The translations under genes were made by a program, and so were the position numbers. From Obscuribacter phosphatis_A (GTDB lineage: Bacteria; Cyanobacteriota; Vampirovibrionia; Obscuribacterales; Obscuribacteraceae), in NCBI GenBank assembly GCA_017303615.1, contig JAFLCK010000025.1, positions 1 to 64,000 of the forward strand: a stretch of DNA of 64,000 nt, read 5' to 3'. Positions 1 through 7,568 of this stretch are shown here, in pieces (the first letter of the stretch is position 1; every line of letters begins with the position of its first letter). The notes below the pieces were generated by a model. The model was given only the letters and a program-made list of their open reading frames with translations, was not told where the DNA came from and searched no databases.

Positions 1-1891
1 CTATTAATGCAGTCACTGCCGTTGGGGCAGCCGGAGTTGGCTGAGCTTGAGATGACTGAGCTGTTTGAGTTGGCGGAGCTGTTTGAGTTGGCGGAGTTGT
101 TTGAGTTGGCGGAGCTGACTGAGATGGCTGGGCATCTATTTGAGATTTTGATGCTTCTGGTGTCGGTATGTTCGAAGGCGCCGGGACGGGCGTTTCATTT
201 GGAGTATTTGGAATATTTTGATTGTTCTGATCAGTTTGAACTGGTTGTGCCGGCTCATTTGCTTGAGCGAGTTTAGTGCTGCTTTCTTGGCTTGGCACCG
301 CTTGGTCTTCTAAAGAGGGCTGAGAATTAGGCTGAGAGTTTGAGGCGCTTGTGGGCGGACTGTTTTCCAAAATGGCGAAGGCGGCTTGCTCGCTATCTCG
401 ATTTTCCATCTTATCGATTAGTCTGGCTAATTGCATGCGCGTGCCGCGATCGTTTTGCAGTCGCAAGGCTTCAGATAGTTCTACGAAAGCACCGTCCAGG
501 TCTCCGGCTTCGATTAGTTTGGCAGCTTCGCGTGACCGCTCGGCGGCATCAAGCGGGTTAAGCCCTGCTTCTTTCATCATCGAATTGAGATTGCGCCTTG
601 ATACTTCTCTGGCTGTATCTAAAAAGAGCGCGGCCCGAAATTCTTTGATTGCTTCTTTGGGATTGCGCAAGGCTTGCTGCAGTCCACGGTTGTTATGAGC
701 AATGACTAGATTATCACGGGCGTGCATATAGCCTGGCGATGAGCTGACAATCTTCTCTAGCATGTCGATTGCTTTATCGAATTGCTTGGCACTTATGGCT
801 TTGGCTGCTTCGTTATTGAGGTGGGCCAGTTCGCGACTGGTGTACTTGCCGGGGCTGCTATTTATTTTTGACTGTGCAATGGCGTTCTCGGCTTTGGCCG
901 GCTGCCCGCCATGGGCTGAGTTTTTATTAGTCTGTAGATTAGCTGCATTTGGACCAATTGCCTTGAGGGGCTGCCGCTTAACCAGCTTGACTCTGTCTGT
1001 ATTGATTGTTTGATTTTGAACTTGCCCGGCTTGACCAGATGTAAACTGAGCTAATTGTGATGGCACTGCATCTGGTGCTAGACCATTGCCTTCTATTTTG
1101 AAATCGGCTTGAATCTTGGACGTGCGGATAGCGATATTTTTTATCGGCTCTGCCTTATTTTCTGCTCTGGTTTCTGGTTTGGTTTCTAGTTTGCTCTCGC
1201 CTTTGCTTTCTTGATCGGCATTGACTTTGACATAGTCATTGAAACCGGCATTAACCGTAGGTTTGAGTGCTTTGTTGAAGCGTTTACCCATTTCGGGATT
1301 AATGGTGGCGGAGGTATTGTAGTCGGCTAGAGCACCTTGCAGATCGCCTAAGGCGTACTTGATGGCGCTGCGCTCGGCATAAGCCTGGGCATTGCCGGGA
1401 GCGAGGCTGACAGCTCGTTCGATATCAACTTTGGCGGCTTTCGAATCTGATAAGCGATGCCTTACCGCCGCTCTTTGAATTAAGGCTGAGACATAGTTTG
1501 GTTGCAGAGCTAAAGCCTTGTCGAGGTCTAGTAGGGCGCCCTTTAGGTCGCCAATTTGTCTGCGCACAAGCGCTCTATGCAAAAAAGCCTCGGGGCGGTT
1601 GGGGTACTTGTCTATTGTCAAAGTAAGATTGTTTATCGCTTGCAGCATATTGCCGTTGTCGGCTATTTGCGTGGCTTGGCGCAAGAGGCTTTCATAGCTG
1701 CTGCCTTTTGTTTGGGCCAGTGCGGTGCCACCTTCGCTAGTGGCAATGAGGGCGGCTAGAGAAATTAGTGAAAGAGCTAAATTGCCAGTCAGTGCTAGCG
1801 ATTGTGCTGCCCTTGCCCTGGCTATTTGCATAAGCTGAGAGGCTGCGCTGTGTGTCGCTCTATTTGGGCTAGCGCTTATATTCGCCGCCAT
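1..1891 (-). CDS. Secreted TPR protein with Pro/Gln/Thr-rich C-terminal repeats (3' end cut by window edge)
   Basis: Reading the minus strand from ATG at 1891 gives an uninterrupted frame of about 630 codons that runs off the left edge. The N-terminus has a long signal peptide (hydrophobic stretch LALSLISLAALIAT, cleavage likely after TALA). About four TPR units follow (residues roughly 65-210; motifs such as AFLHRALVRRQIGDLKGAL and AYAERSAIKYALGDLQGAL). Then comes a Lys/Glu/Gln-rich linker, a second TPR-like block near residues 390-480, and a low-complexity tail ending in PPTQTA repeats. TPRs mediate protein-protein contacts, so a periplasmic scaffold is a reasonable inference; no enzyme domain is visible. 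The start overlaps the stop of the rhodanese gene by one base (TAATG), implying translational coupling. Confidence 0.8.
   Translation of the reverse strand, partial: MAANISASPNRATHSAASQLMQIARARAAQSLALTGNLALSLISLAALIATSEGGTALAQTKGSSYESLLRQATQIADNGNMLQAINNLTLTIDKYPNRPEAFLHRALVRRQIGDLKGALLDLDKALALQPNYVSALIQRAAVRHRLSDSKAAKVDIERAVSLAPGNAQAYAERSAIKYALGDLQGALADYNTSATINPEMGKRFNKALKPTVNAGFNDYVKVNADQESKGESKLETKPETRAENKAEPIKNIAIRTSKIQADFKIEGNGLAPDAVPSQLAQFTSGQAGQVQNQTINTDRVKLVKRQPLKAIGPNAANLQTNKNSAHGGQPAKAENAIAQSKINSSPGKYTSRELAHLNNEAAKAISAKQFDKAIDMLEKIVSSSPGYMHARDNLVIAHNNRGLQQALRNPKEAIKEFRAALFLDTAREVSRRNLNSMMKEAGLNPLDAAERSREAAKLIEAGDLDGAFVELSEALRLQNDRGTRMQLARLIDKMENRDSEQAAFAILENSPPTSASNSQPNSQPSLEDQAVPSQESSTKLAQANEPAQPVQTDQNNQNIPNTPNETPVPAPSNIPTPEASKSQIDAQPSQSAPPTQTTPPTQTAPPTQTAQSSQAQPTPAAPTAVTALI
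61..132. repeat. 18-bp in-frame tandem repeat inside the TPR gene
   Basis: Three near-identical 18-bp units (core ctgtttgagttggcggag) at 61-78, 79-96 and 97-114, plus a diverged fourth, encode PPTQTA/PPTQTT on the minus strand. The unit is a multiple of three, so copy-number change keeps the frame. Confidence 0.85.
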
Positions 1892-2769
1892 TACTGAACA
1901 CCGCTCATAGCTAGCTCGCTATGGGCACCCCATTCCATAATTGAGCCGTCATAGACTCTCACCACTTGACCCTGGTAGATCTCGTGCAAAACTGCATAAA
2001 GTGCCGCCCTTACTCCTACTTCGCAGTATGAAATAGTAGGCTTGTCCGCGACTGCGGCAATTTTAGAGAGAAATTGGTCCTTTTCTATATAACTCAATTT
2101 TTCCTTGCCGGAGAACATGTCGTCATAGGGAAAGAGAATTGCACCTGGTATATGCCCTTTGCGCGGTTGGTAGTCGTAGCTGTCTCCATTAAACTCGGGG
2201 AGGCTGCGCGTGTCTACTAGATTTATTGCTTGGGCTTGGGTCTGCAAAAGATTCTTCAGCTCGGGCATCTTTATGCGCCGCTTTTCGTCCAGAGCGAGCT
2301 TGAATTTGCCATGGTGGCTGCTTGGCGCCTCTTTACTTTCTTGCTTGCCTGGGTGTTTGCCATGGGCAATATCTAATAGCGGTTCTACAGCACCGTCGAG
2401 CAGGCTGACTTTCTGTGCCCCCATATAGGCTAAGGTCCAGGCTATGCGTCCTTCTCTGCCTTTGTCTCTGTGACCGGAGCCGACCACCACTATTTCATCT
2501 TCATTACCGGCAAATGCGCCTATCGTTTGGGCTAGTTTTTCAAGAGCCGGTTCGTCTAGATTGCCCCAATAGCCCGGGGTATGCAAGACCGGCGCTACCT
2601 TTATTTGGGGTTTGCAGCAGGTATCTTCCCAAAGCAGGTTGAGCGATCCAGGTAGACTTCCTTTCGCGAATATTTCAACGGGGCGGGTGTCCAAGACGAG
2701 CTGGACTTTCCCCTGACTGAGTCTCTCTTTCAGGTCTTCTGGCTTAAGTAAGTGGAAGGTGCTGGGCAA
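1891..2769 (-). CDS. Two-domain rhodanese (sulfurtransferase)
   Basis: A 292-residue protein with two rhodanese modules, the architecture of thiosulfate/3-mercaptopyruvate sulfurtransferases (usual length 270-300). The C-terminal module (about residues 160-285) carries the persulfide-forming loop YCEVGVRAA, matching the family pattern CxxGxR, and the typical DGS..EW segment. The N-terminal module has VVVGSGHRDKGR where the cysteine loop would be, so it is non-catalytic, as is normal for tandem rhodaneses. No signal peptide is seen, so it is probably cytoplasmic. Its stop overlaps the start of the downstream TPR gene; upstream is a DCC thiol oxidoreductase 46 bp away, so it sits in a thiol/sulfur-flavoured run. 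The sulfur donor cannot be decided from sequence. Confidence 0.88.
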   Translation of the reverse strand: MPSTFHLLKPEDLKERLSQGKVQLVLDTRPVEIFAKGSLPGSLNLLWEDTCCKPQIKVAPVLHTPGYWGNLDEPALEKLAQTIGAFAGNEDEIVVVGSGHRDKGREGRIAWTLAYMGAQKVSLLDGAVEPLLDIAHGKHPGKQESKEAPSSHHGKFKLALDEKRRIKMPELKNLLQTQAQAINLVDTRSLPEFNGDSYDYQPRKGHIPGAILFPYDDMFSGKEKLSYIEKDQFLSKIAAVADKPTISYCEVGVRAALYAVLHEIYQGQVVRVYDGSIMEWGAHSELAMSGVQ

Positions 2770-2815
2770 GATTGTGCTTTATGAGACCGGTTTTGACAGA
2801 CCCGAATATTATAGT

Positions 2816-3355
2816 CTAGAGGTCGAGGAAGCGATCTCGCTCTTGCGGGGCGGGAATGCGGCAGGCATCTCTTTTGCCGAAGAGGCGATAGCGCACTGCG
2901 GCGACAAGGTTATAGCCCGGATCTCTTAAGAAGGGCGGTATGACTAGGAAACCTTTGAGAAGACTGCTTGCACCGCGGCAATCACCCATTATGCGCAGGG
3001 CTGCCTCTGAGCGTTTATAGCGCCGCTCTTGCGGTCCAAGGGCGTCTCTGACCAGATAGACCGAACTCAAGACCTTGGTGTCGACGCCGTGGCGCGCTAG
3101 TACATATTTAGCTAAAGGGCTTTGTAAGGAGGCAAAATAAAAGTGTCCGTCGTCGTGCTCGAGGACGAACTGAACAAAACGGTCGCAAAGCCCGCAGACG
3201 CCGTCAAAGAAGATAATGTCTTTGCCTTTGGCTTTCTCTATTATTTGAGCCAACTCGCCAGAATCTTGGCCAAAATCTTCGCCAAGCAAGGCAGACTGAT
3301 TTTCTAAATCAAGCCTGGCTCGCTTTTCTTCTTGCTCGTCACTTTGGGTTTTCAT
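2816..3355 (-). CDS. DCC-family (DUF393) thiol-disulfide oxidoreductase
   Basis: The 179-residue protein carries the family hallmark FFDGVCGLCDRFVQF at about residues 50-64 (DxxCxxC, hence 'DCC'), followed by HFYFASLQSPLAKYVL and the SEAALRIM segment typical of DUF393/YuxK-like proteins. The family is predicted to be thioredoxin-like oxidoreductases; physiological substrates are generally unknown. The N-terminal 45 residues are a charged extension rich in Glu/Gln/Asp, not a signal peptide. It lies between the DUF4388 gene (40 bp upstream) and the rhodanese gene in the same orientation, so co-transcription is likely. Confidence 0.85.
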   Translation of the reverse strand: MKTQSDEQEEKRARLDLENQSALLGEDFGQDSGELAQIIEKAKGKDIIFFDGVCGLCDRFVQFVLEHDDGHFYFASLQSPLAKYVLARHGVDTKVLSSVYLVRDALGPQERRYKRSEAALRIMGDCRGASSLLKGFLVIPPFLRDPGYNLVAAVRYRLFGKRDACRIPAPQERDRFLDL

Positions 3356-3395
3356 ACCTATATTTTAGCAAGCTTGTAGGTTGTTCTCTGGGCAA

Positions 3396-5558
3396 TCAGG
3401 CTTTCTTGCCTGCCGAGACCACAGGGCTGCCGCTGCGCTTGCTTTGGTTGAGCGATTCTCTCGCTTGGTTGAGCAGACCGGCAAGGTCGAGATTCTCTTC
3501 CGGCAAGCCGGCGACGCCAAAGGCCAGGGCCAGACTGCGAGTGTCTAGATTACCGCCCAGTGATGAATCCCAGAGTATGTCGCAAAGTCTCTTGGCTACT
3601 AGTGTGGCGGCTGAGACCTGGGTAGCCGGTAGCAGCAAGATAAAAGTGGGCGGCTCAAAATGGGCCAATATATCTATGCTGCGTTTTACTGTATCGATGC
3701 GTTTTGCTGCTTCTTGCACAGCTTGGGGCGGCAAGAGTTCTAGCCCGTTTTGGGTGCGATAGCGCATTTCGAACATAATCAGACAGAAAGGGCTATTAGT
3801 ATGTTCATGGCGACAATATTCTTGCTCGATGAAGTGCCAGATGACCGGATAGTCGTAAAGTCCTGTCTCGGGGTGCTTTAGGGCTCTCAGTGCTCTTTCT
3901 ATAGGGGCGCGGTCGACACCGAGTGACTCTAAAGATGGTATCGTTGCCTCTCTTTTGTGGCTGCTTGCCGGAGCGACAAGGTCGCAGCAAATGAGGTTGT
4001 ACAGGGTGGGAATCCACTCTACTTTCGGCATTGGCATCTTGCGCAAGAGATCAAAGAGAGTGCTCTTATTGTCGATGAGCTGATAGAACTGCTTTTGCTT
4101 AGCCATATCCATGCGAGCGCCTCTTTCCATGCGCTGCTCAAATTCGGCTTCCGATATCGGTCCGTGCCGGCGAATTACATAAGAATCCATGGTCAGACCG
4201 ACTTCGTGCAAATAGCGGTACTGGTCGGTGAGGGGGGCAGACTCCATGAGCATGCCTTCCATACGGCGGCGAATCGATTTTTCGGTGGTGCGCTCATTTG
4301 GATAGAAGGCAAATTTGCCGATGTCCCAGGTGAGCAGTTCCATCACCGCTGCTTCGCCCTTAGAGTCCGGGGCTATGGCATGCACCGGGGCGCCTTCTTC
4401 AAAGTAAACTTCAACCATGTCTTCGTTTGAGACAACCATGAGAACGCCGGTCATTTTGCCTATTTGCATACTTTGCAAAAGGCTCGGCGGGGTCATGTCG
4501 GTCAGCGCTCCTTCCAATGTGGGCGGGCGTTTGGTGTAGGGCGGCGGGTTGGTGAAAGATTTAGGCAGAATCGATGAATGATAGTTGGCTGTATCGGTCT
4601 GTTCGACGCCATAGGTCATCTTGATCTCGGGTCGGGCAACCGCAGTTGGCGGCACCACTGCTGGAGTCTGGTCGCTCGGTAGGGGCAGGTTCTCGATTTT
4701 ATTGCCGATGAGGGCGCCGGCTTGGGGCGAGACTCCCCAGGCGCTGATCGGCGGTCGGGAACCGCTCACTGTGCCGACTTCGTTTGAATTTAGAAGACCG
4801 CCACTGGGGGTGCGGGGATAAGCTCCGAGGGCGGGATTGGAACCGGAGGCGAGGCTGTTATTGCCGTTACCGCCATTATTGCCGCTATTATTGACTCCAT
4901 TATTGACTCCATTATTGACTCCATTATTGACGTTGTTATATCCGGCTGCATTGACCGGTGAACCATAAGAACCGTTGGCAGAGCCTGTGGCCGGCTCGGA
5001 CGACATTTCCTGGGCTTTCTTTTCTAATTCTTCTTTGGCTTCCGTTCTGGCTTCCACTTTTGCTTCCTGAATATTTTGACCGGGGTGGCTGTGAGACTTG
5101 AAATAACCTTGAGGCTCTTGGCTGCCTCCCGCCTCTCTGGGTGGTTCTTTTGCCGCCTGCATCGCTTGCAATCGGGTCAAGCTTATGGCTGCAGTCTGGG
5201 CGGTCGGTCCAAAAGTGGTGCTTTGCGACTGCCTGCTTTCGCCCTCTTCCGGGCATTCTTTCAAAATGAAGTTGCGCACCAGCCCAGCGTCACCGGTTTG
5301 ATGCGACCAGAGTGAGTCGCCGGAGGGACCATCTCCCTGATAGAGGCTCCATTTTGGTATCTCGCCTGGGTTCTCGACCAGGCATGTTAGGCAGTAAGTA
5401 TAGAGTGGCTTGCCCACCGCAAAGGGTTGCTCGACCGCTCTTCCGGGGTTTTTCTGTGATTCGCTGAGAAAGAGGCAGATCTCTTCTAAAGTCGGCAGGC
5501 GACGGTCAAGCTTAGGCAGCTTGAGCGCAGCGATTCCTGACTTGTAGGGTCTGTTCAT
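3396..5558 (-). CDS. DUF4388 (PATAN-like) protein with degenerate GGDEF-type C-terminus
   Basis: A 720-residue multidomain protein. Residues 1-130 are unrecognised; 130-300 are low complexity with a GVNN repeat; about 345-430 match DUF4388/PATAN (start LEGALTDMTPPSLLQSMQ, then VYFEEGAPVHA), a module found in bacterial signalling proteins. From about residue 560 the segment LKHPETGLYDYPVIWHFIEQ begins a GGDEF-like fold, but the GG[DE]EF signature is replaced (FEPPTFILLLPA), so diguanylate cyclase activity is unlikely and a regulatory or binding role is more plausible. No membrane segment or signal peptide. The start is ATG at 5558 without a strong Shine-Dalgarno. It is first in a probable operon with DCC, rhodanese and TPR genes. 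Confidence 0.75.
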   Translation of the reverse strand: MNRPYKSGIAALKLPKLDRRLPTLEEICLFLSESQKNPGRAVEQPFAVGKPLYTYCLTCLVENPGEIPKWSLYQGDGPSGDSLWSHQTGDAGLVRNFILKECPEEGESRQSQSTTFGPTAQTAAISLTRLQAMQAAKEPPREAGGSQEPQGYFKSHSHPGQNIQEAKVEARTEAKEELEKKAQEMSSEPATGSANGSYGSPVNAAGYNNVNNGVNNGVNNGVNNSGNNGGNGNNSLASGSNPALGAYPRTPSGGLLNSNEVGTVSGSRPPISAWGVSPQAGALIGNKIENLPLPSDQTPAVVPPTAVARPEIKMTYGVEQTDTANYHSSILPKSFTNPPPYTKRPPTLEGALTDMTPPSLLQSMQIGKMTGVLMVVSNEDMVEVYFEEGAPVHAIAPDSKGEAAVMELLTWDIGKFAFYPNERTTEKSIRRRMEGMLMESAPLTDQYRYLHEVGLTMDSYVIRRHGPISEAEFEQRMERGARMDMAKQKQFYQLIDNKSTLFDLLRKMPMPKVEWIPTLYNLICCDLVAPASSHKREATIPSLESLGVDRAPIERALRALKHPETGLYDYPVIWHFIEQEYCRHEHTNSPFCLIMFEMRYRTQNGLELLPPQAVQEAAKRIDTVKRSIDILAHFEPPTFILLLPATQVSAATLVAKRLCDILWDSSLGGNLDTRSLALAFGVAGLPEENLDLAGLLNQARESLNQSKRSGSPVVSAGKKA
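4887..4934. repeat. 12-bp in-frame tandem repeat (GVNN codons)
   Basis: Four consecutive copies of attattgactcc (the last diverged) encode the GVNN repeat in the linker of the DUF4388 protein on the minus strand. Confidence 0.85.
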
Positions 5559-5941
5559 TCGGTCTGTTTTAATGCGCCAATATGCGATGGGACTTTCAAG
5601 GGCAAATTCATCACAAACCTCCTTTTATATCTAATATAAAAAGAGGTCCCTATGAATCTGTTTTACCTGTTTGACGCCCCAGTCAAACAAAAATTTTTAC
5701 CGCTGCCAAAAATTGTCTAGAGTCTCTCATGGCAACTTTTTTCAGTTCTGGGGCAAAGCTCTTTCAGGCAGTAAATGTCTGATAATTGCCAGGGTTTTTC
5801 TAGTGAATTTGTATCTATTTACAGCGCTTCTGAAGCTATTTTCAGCACTCTCGCATTATAAAGCCGGCATAAATGGGTATTAAATGACCACGAGAAAGAG
5901 CGTATAGACATACTGGCGCGAAAGAAGACTCGGAGGACGGC
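5559..5941. promoter_or_regulatory. 383-bp divergent intergenic region with a 14-bp-stem hairpin
   Basis: This gap separates divergently transcribed genes and must hold both promoters. The clearest element is an inverted repeat at 5617-5647: two 14-nt arms (acctccttttatat and its near complement) around a 3-nt loop, with one mismatch. It lies 59 bp upstream of the minus-strand start and could be an operator or leader hairpin. The rest is AT-rich with no convincing open frame. A strong Shine-Dalgarno (GGAGG, 5932-5936) precedes the GTG at 5942. Confidence 0.5.
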
Positions 5942-6277
5942 GTGGCGGAAGAGAAACTAATATTTGTAGAGAGAGCCGAATGTGCCGATACTAGTGAGAG
6001 CCAGTCTGTTCTTGATGTCGAAAATTTCGAAAATATTGAGAATATTGAAAGTCGGCAAGTCGGCGCCAACAGCCTCAATATGTCGATTGAGACCGGTGGT
6101 CTCAATTTTAAGATGGACACTCGCATAGATAATAATGCCGAGCTGCTCAAATTGAGCGGACAGCTAGAACTGGCTTTAGAGATGCTCTCGCGCAGCCAGT
6201 CTCGTCTAGAAGCTGCCTTTGTCAGAATCGGACAATTGGAAGCTGAGCTGGCTGTGCTAAGACAGATTGGCAATTGA
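5942..6277 (+). CDS. Small acidic coiled-coil protein
   Basis: A 111-residue protein starting at GTG with GGAGG five bases upstream. The first 60 residues are acidic and Asn/Glu-rich; the last 50 form a predicted coiled coil (LSGQLELALEMLSRSQSRLE, IGQLEAELAVLRQ). I recognise no family. It precedes, in the same direction, a putative permuted papain-fold gene, a response regulator and a sensor kinase, with overlaps or minimal gaps, so it probably belongs to that operon. An overlapping open frame on the other strand (5842-6273) lacks comparable ribosome-binding or composition support. Confidence 0.6.
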   Translation: MAEEKLIFVERAECADTSESQSVLDVENFENIENIESRQVGANSLNMSIETGGLNFKMDTRIDNNAELLKLSGQLELALEMLSRSQSRLEAAFVRIGQLEAELAVLRQIGN

Positions 6278-6287
6278 AGAGGTTGAT

Positions 6288-6887
6288 TTGGAAGCGCTCG
6301 TTTTTATCAATTTCAAGCAAGCGCTGGGTTTTGGCCATGTTGGTTGGGGCTTTCAACTAGACGGCGGCGCTGAAGGTGAGAGTCGCTATGTCTTTGGTTC
6401 GAGTGATCATCTCTACCGTCATTCTTACCTAAATCTTTGGCAGCTTGTCAGGTACAGTCATGTGCCCCGCGGCGGCGATACCGATTTTTGGATTGCTTTT
6501 GGTAGTCGTGAAGATATGCTGGCGGCAATGAAAAGCGGACCACATATTGTTTATCATGCCGCCAAAGTCTTGCCTGTCGAAGACGCTAGACCCGGCTGCG
6601 TCGAGCCGATGGCCCAGCGTCTTCGCTATATGGGCTGGAGTATTCTAGGCAATAACTGTGTCGATCAAGCTCTTCAATTGCTGCGTGCTTATGGCGTGCC
6701 AGACAGAGATCTTGGTTACCTGCAAGAAGATTCAAGGCATTATTCAATGCAAGAGGCGCTTTCTAGAAAGATGCTCAGGCTGGGAGATACTACACTAATT
6801 TCCCCGGTTTCATGGTTCGAGTCTTTGCCTGGAAAGGTCATTCAGTTGTTTGATGTACAATTTGGACTGGTTGGATCTGGGAGTTGA
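6288..6887 (+). CDS. Putative permuted papain-fold (NlpC/P60- or LRAT-like) protein
   Basis: TTG at 6288 is chosen because GAAGAGG (6276-6282) lies five bases upstream; an in-frame TTG at 6267 would overlap the previous gene by 11 bp. The 199-residue product has an N-terminal His in GFGHVGWGF (about H17) and a Cys in GNNCVDQALQLL (about C124). The His-before-Cys order is what circularly permuted papain-fold families (YiiX-like, LRAT-like, permuted NlpC/P60) show. The fold assignment is inference; a thiol hydrolase or acyltransferase acting on lipid or peptide is possible. No signal peptide. Its stop is one base before the response-regulator ATG, so expression is probably coupled. Confidence 0.5.
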   Translation: MEALVFINFKQALGFGHVGWGFQLDGGAEGESRYVFGSSDHLYRHSYLNLWQLVRYSHVPRGGDTDFWIAFGSREDMLAAMKSGPHIVYHAAKVLPVEDARPGCVEPMAQRLRYMGWSILGNNCVDQALQLLRAYGVPDRDLGYLQEDSRHYSMQEALSRKMLRLGDTTLISPVSWFESLPGKVIQLFDVQFGLVGSGS

Positions 6888-6888
6888 C

Positions 6889-7560
6889 ATGGCTAAAATT
6901 TTGCTGGTTGAGGACGATACAAATCTCGGTCAACTTCTCAAGCTGCAGTTGGAACAAGGTCGCCATTTGGTTGATCATGTCGCCGCTGGTTTTATTGCCT
7001 TAAGCCAGTTGAAGGTCAATACATACGAGCTGATTATTCTTGACTGGATGCTGCCGGATCTTTCTGGGGTTGATGTTTGTAGGCAGTTTCGTGGGCAAGG
7101 CGGCCGTACCCCTATTTTGATGCTCACCGCCCGTGGTTCTGTAGAGGACCGGGCCTCGGGGCTGAATGCCGGTGCCGATGATTATCTTGTCAAACCCTTT
7201 GCGCCGGTAGAATTGAATGCACGAGTGCAAGCTTTGTTGCGGCGTCCGGTCACTTATGCCGGCAAGCTTTTGACCGTGCGTGATATTGAACTCGATACCG
7301 AAACCGCTAGAGTTTTTCGCGCTGGGCAAGAGATAGATCTTACCGCCAAAGAGTTTGCCCTGCTTGAGCTTTTGATGCGTTATCCCAATCAGAGCTTTAC
7401 TTTGGAAACTATTCTCAGCCGGGTTTGGCAGAGTGATTCTAATGCCAGCGTCGATACTGTGCGTACCCATATGAAAACCCTGCGCAGGAAGCTGGGCGAT
7501 ACAGACGAAACCGGCATCATTCGCACCAAGCGTGGTGCGGGTTATCGCATCGTCGATTAG
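6889..7560 (+). CDS. OmpR/PhoB-family response regulator
   Basis: A 223-residue regulator. The receiver domain (1-118) has the acidic pocket (VEDD), phospho-acceptor Asp near residue 52 in IILDWMLPDLSG, the switch Thr in MLTARG and the Lys in YLVKPF. The C-terminal winged helix (about 128-223) has LTAKEFALLELLM and ends RTKRGAGYRIVD, typical of OmpR/PhoB DNA-binding domains. ATG at 6889 is preferred over an in-frame ATG at 6850 because the latter lies deep in the previous gene and adds non-family residues; TCTGGGAG sits just upstream. The cognate kinase follows after an 8-bp gap. Confidence 0.95.
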   Translation: MAKILLVEDDTNLGQLLKLQLEQGRHLVDHVAAGFIALSQLKVNTYELIILDWMLPDLSGVDVCRQFRGQGGRTPILMLTARGSVEDRASGLNAGADDYLVKPFAPVELNARVQALLRRPVTYAGKLLTVRDIELDTETARVFRAGQEIDLTAKEFALLELLMRYPNQSFTLETILSRVWQSDSNASVDTVRTHMKTLRRKLGDTDETGIIRTKRGAGYRIVD

Positions 7561-7568
7561 TCAAGATT

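Noticed and set aside
7..276. Plus-strand frame with repeating FELAEL peptide
   Set aside because: It is the antisense reading of the 18-bp repeat of the minus-strand TPR gene, which has the better signal peptide and domain evidence.
5842..6273. Minus-strand 143-residue frame, Ser-rich
   Set aside because: It opposes the coiled-coil gene at 5942, which has a strong ribosome site and operon context; its own composition is the usual Ser/Leu shadow type.
6850..6888. Earlier start for the response regulator
   Set aside because: The added 13 residues lie inside the preceding gene and are not family-like; ATG 6889 has a ribosome site and the family N-terminus.
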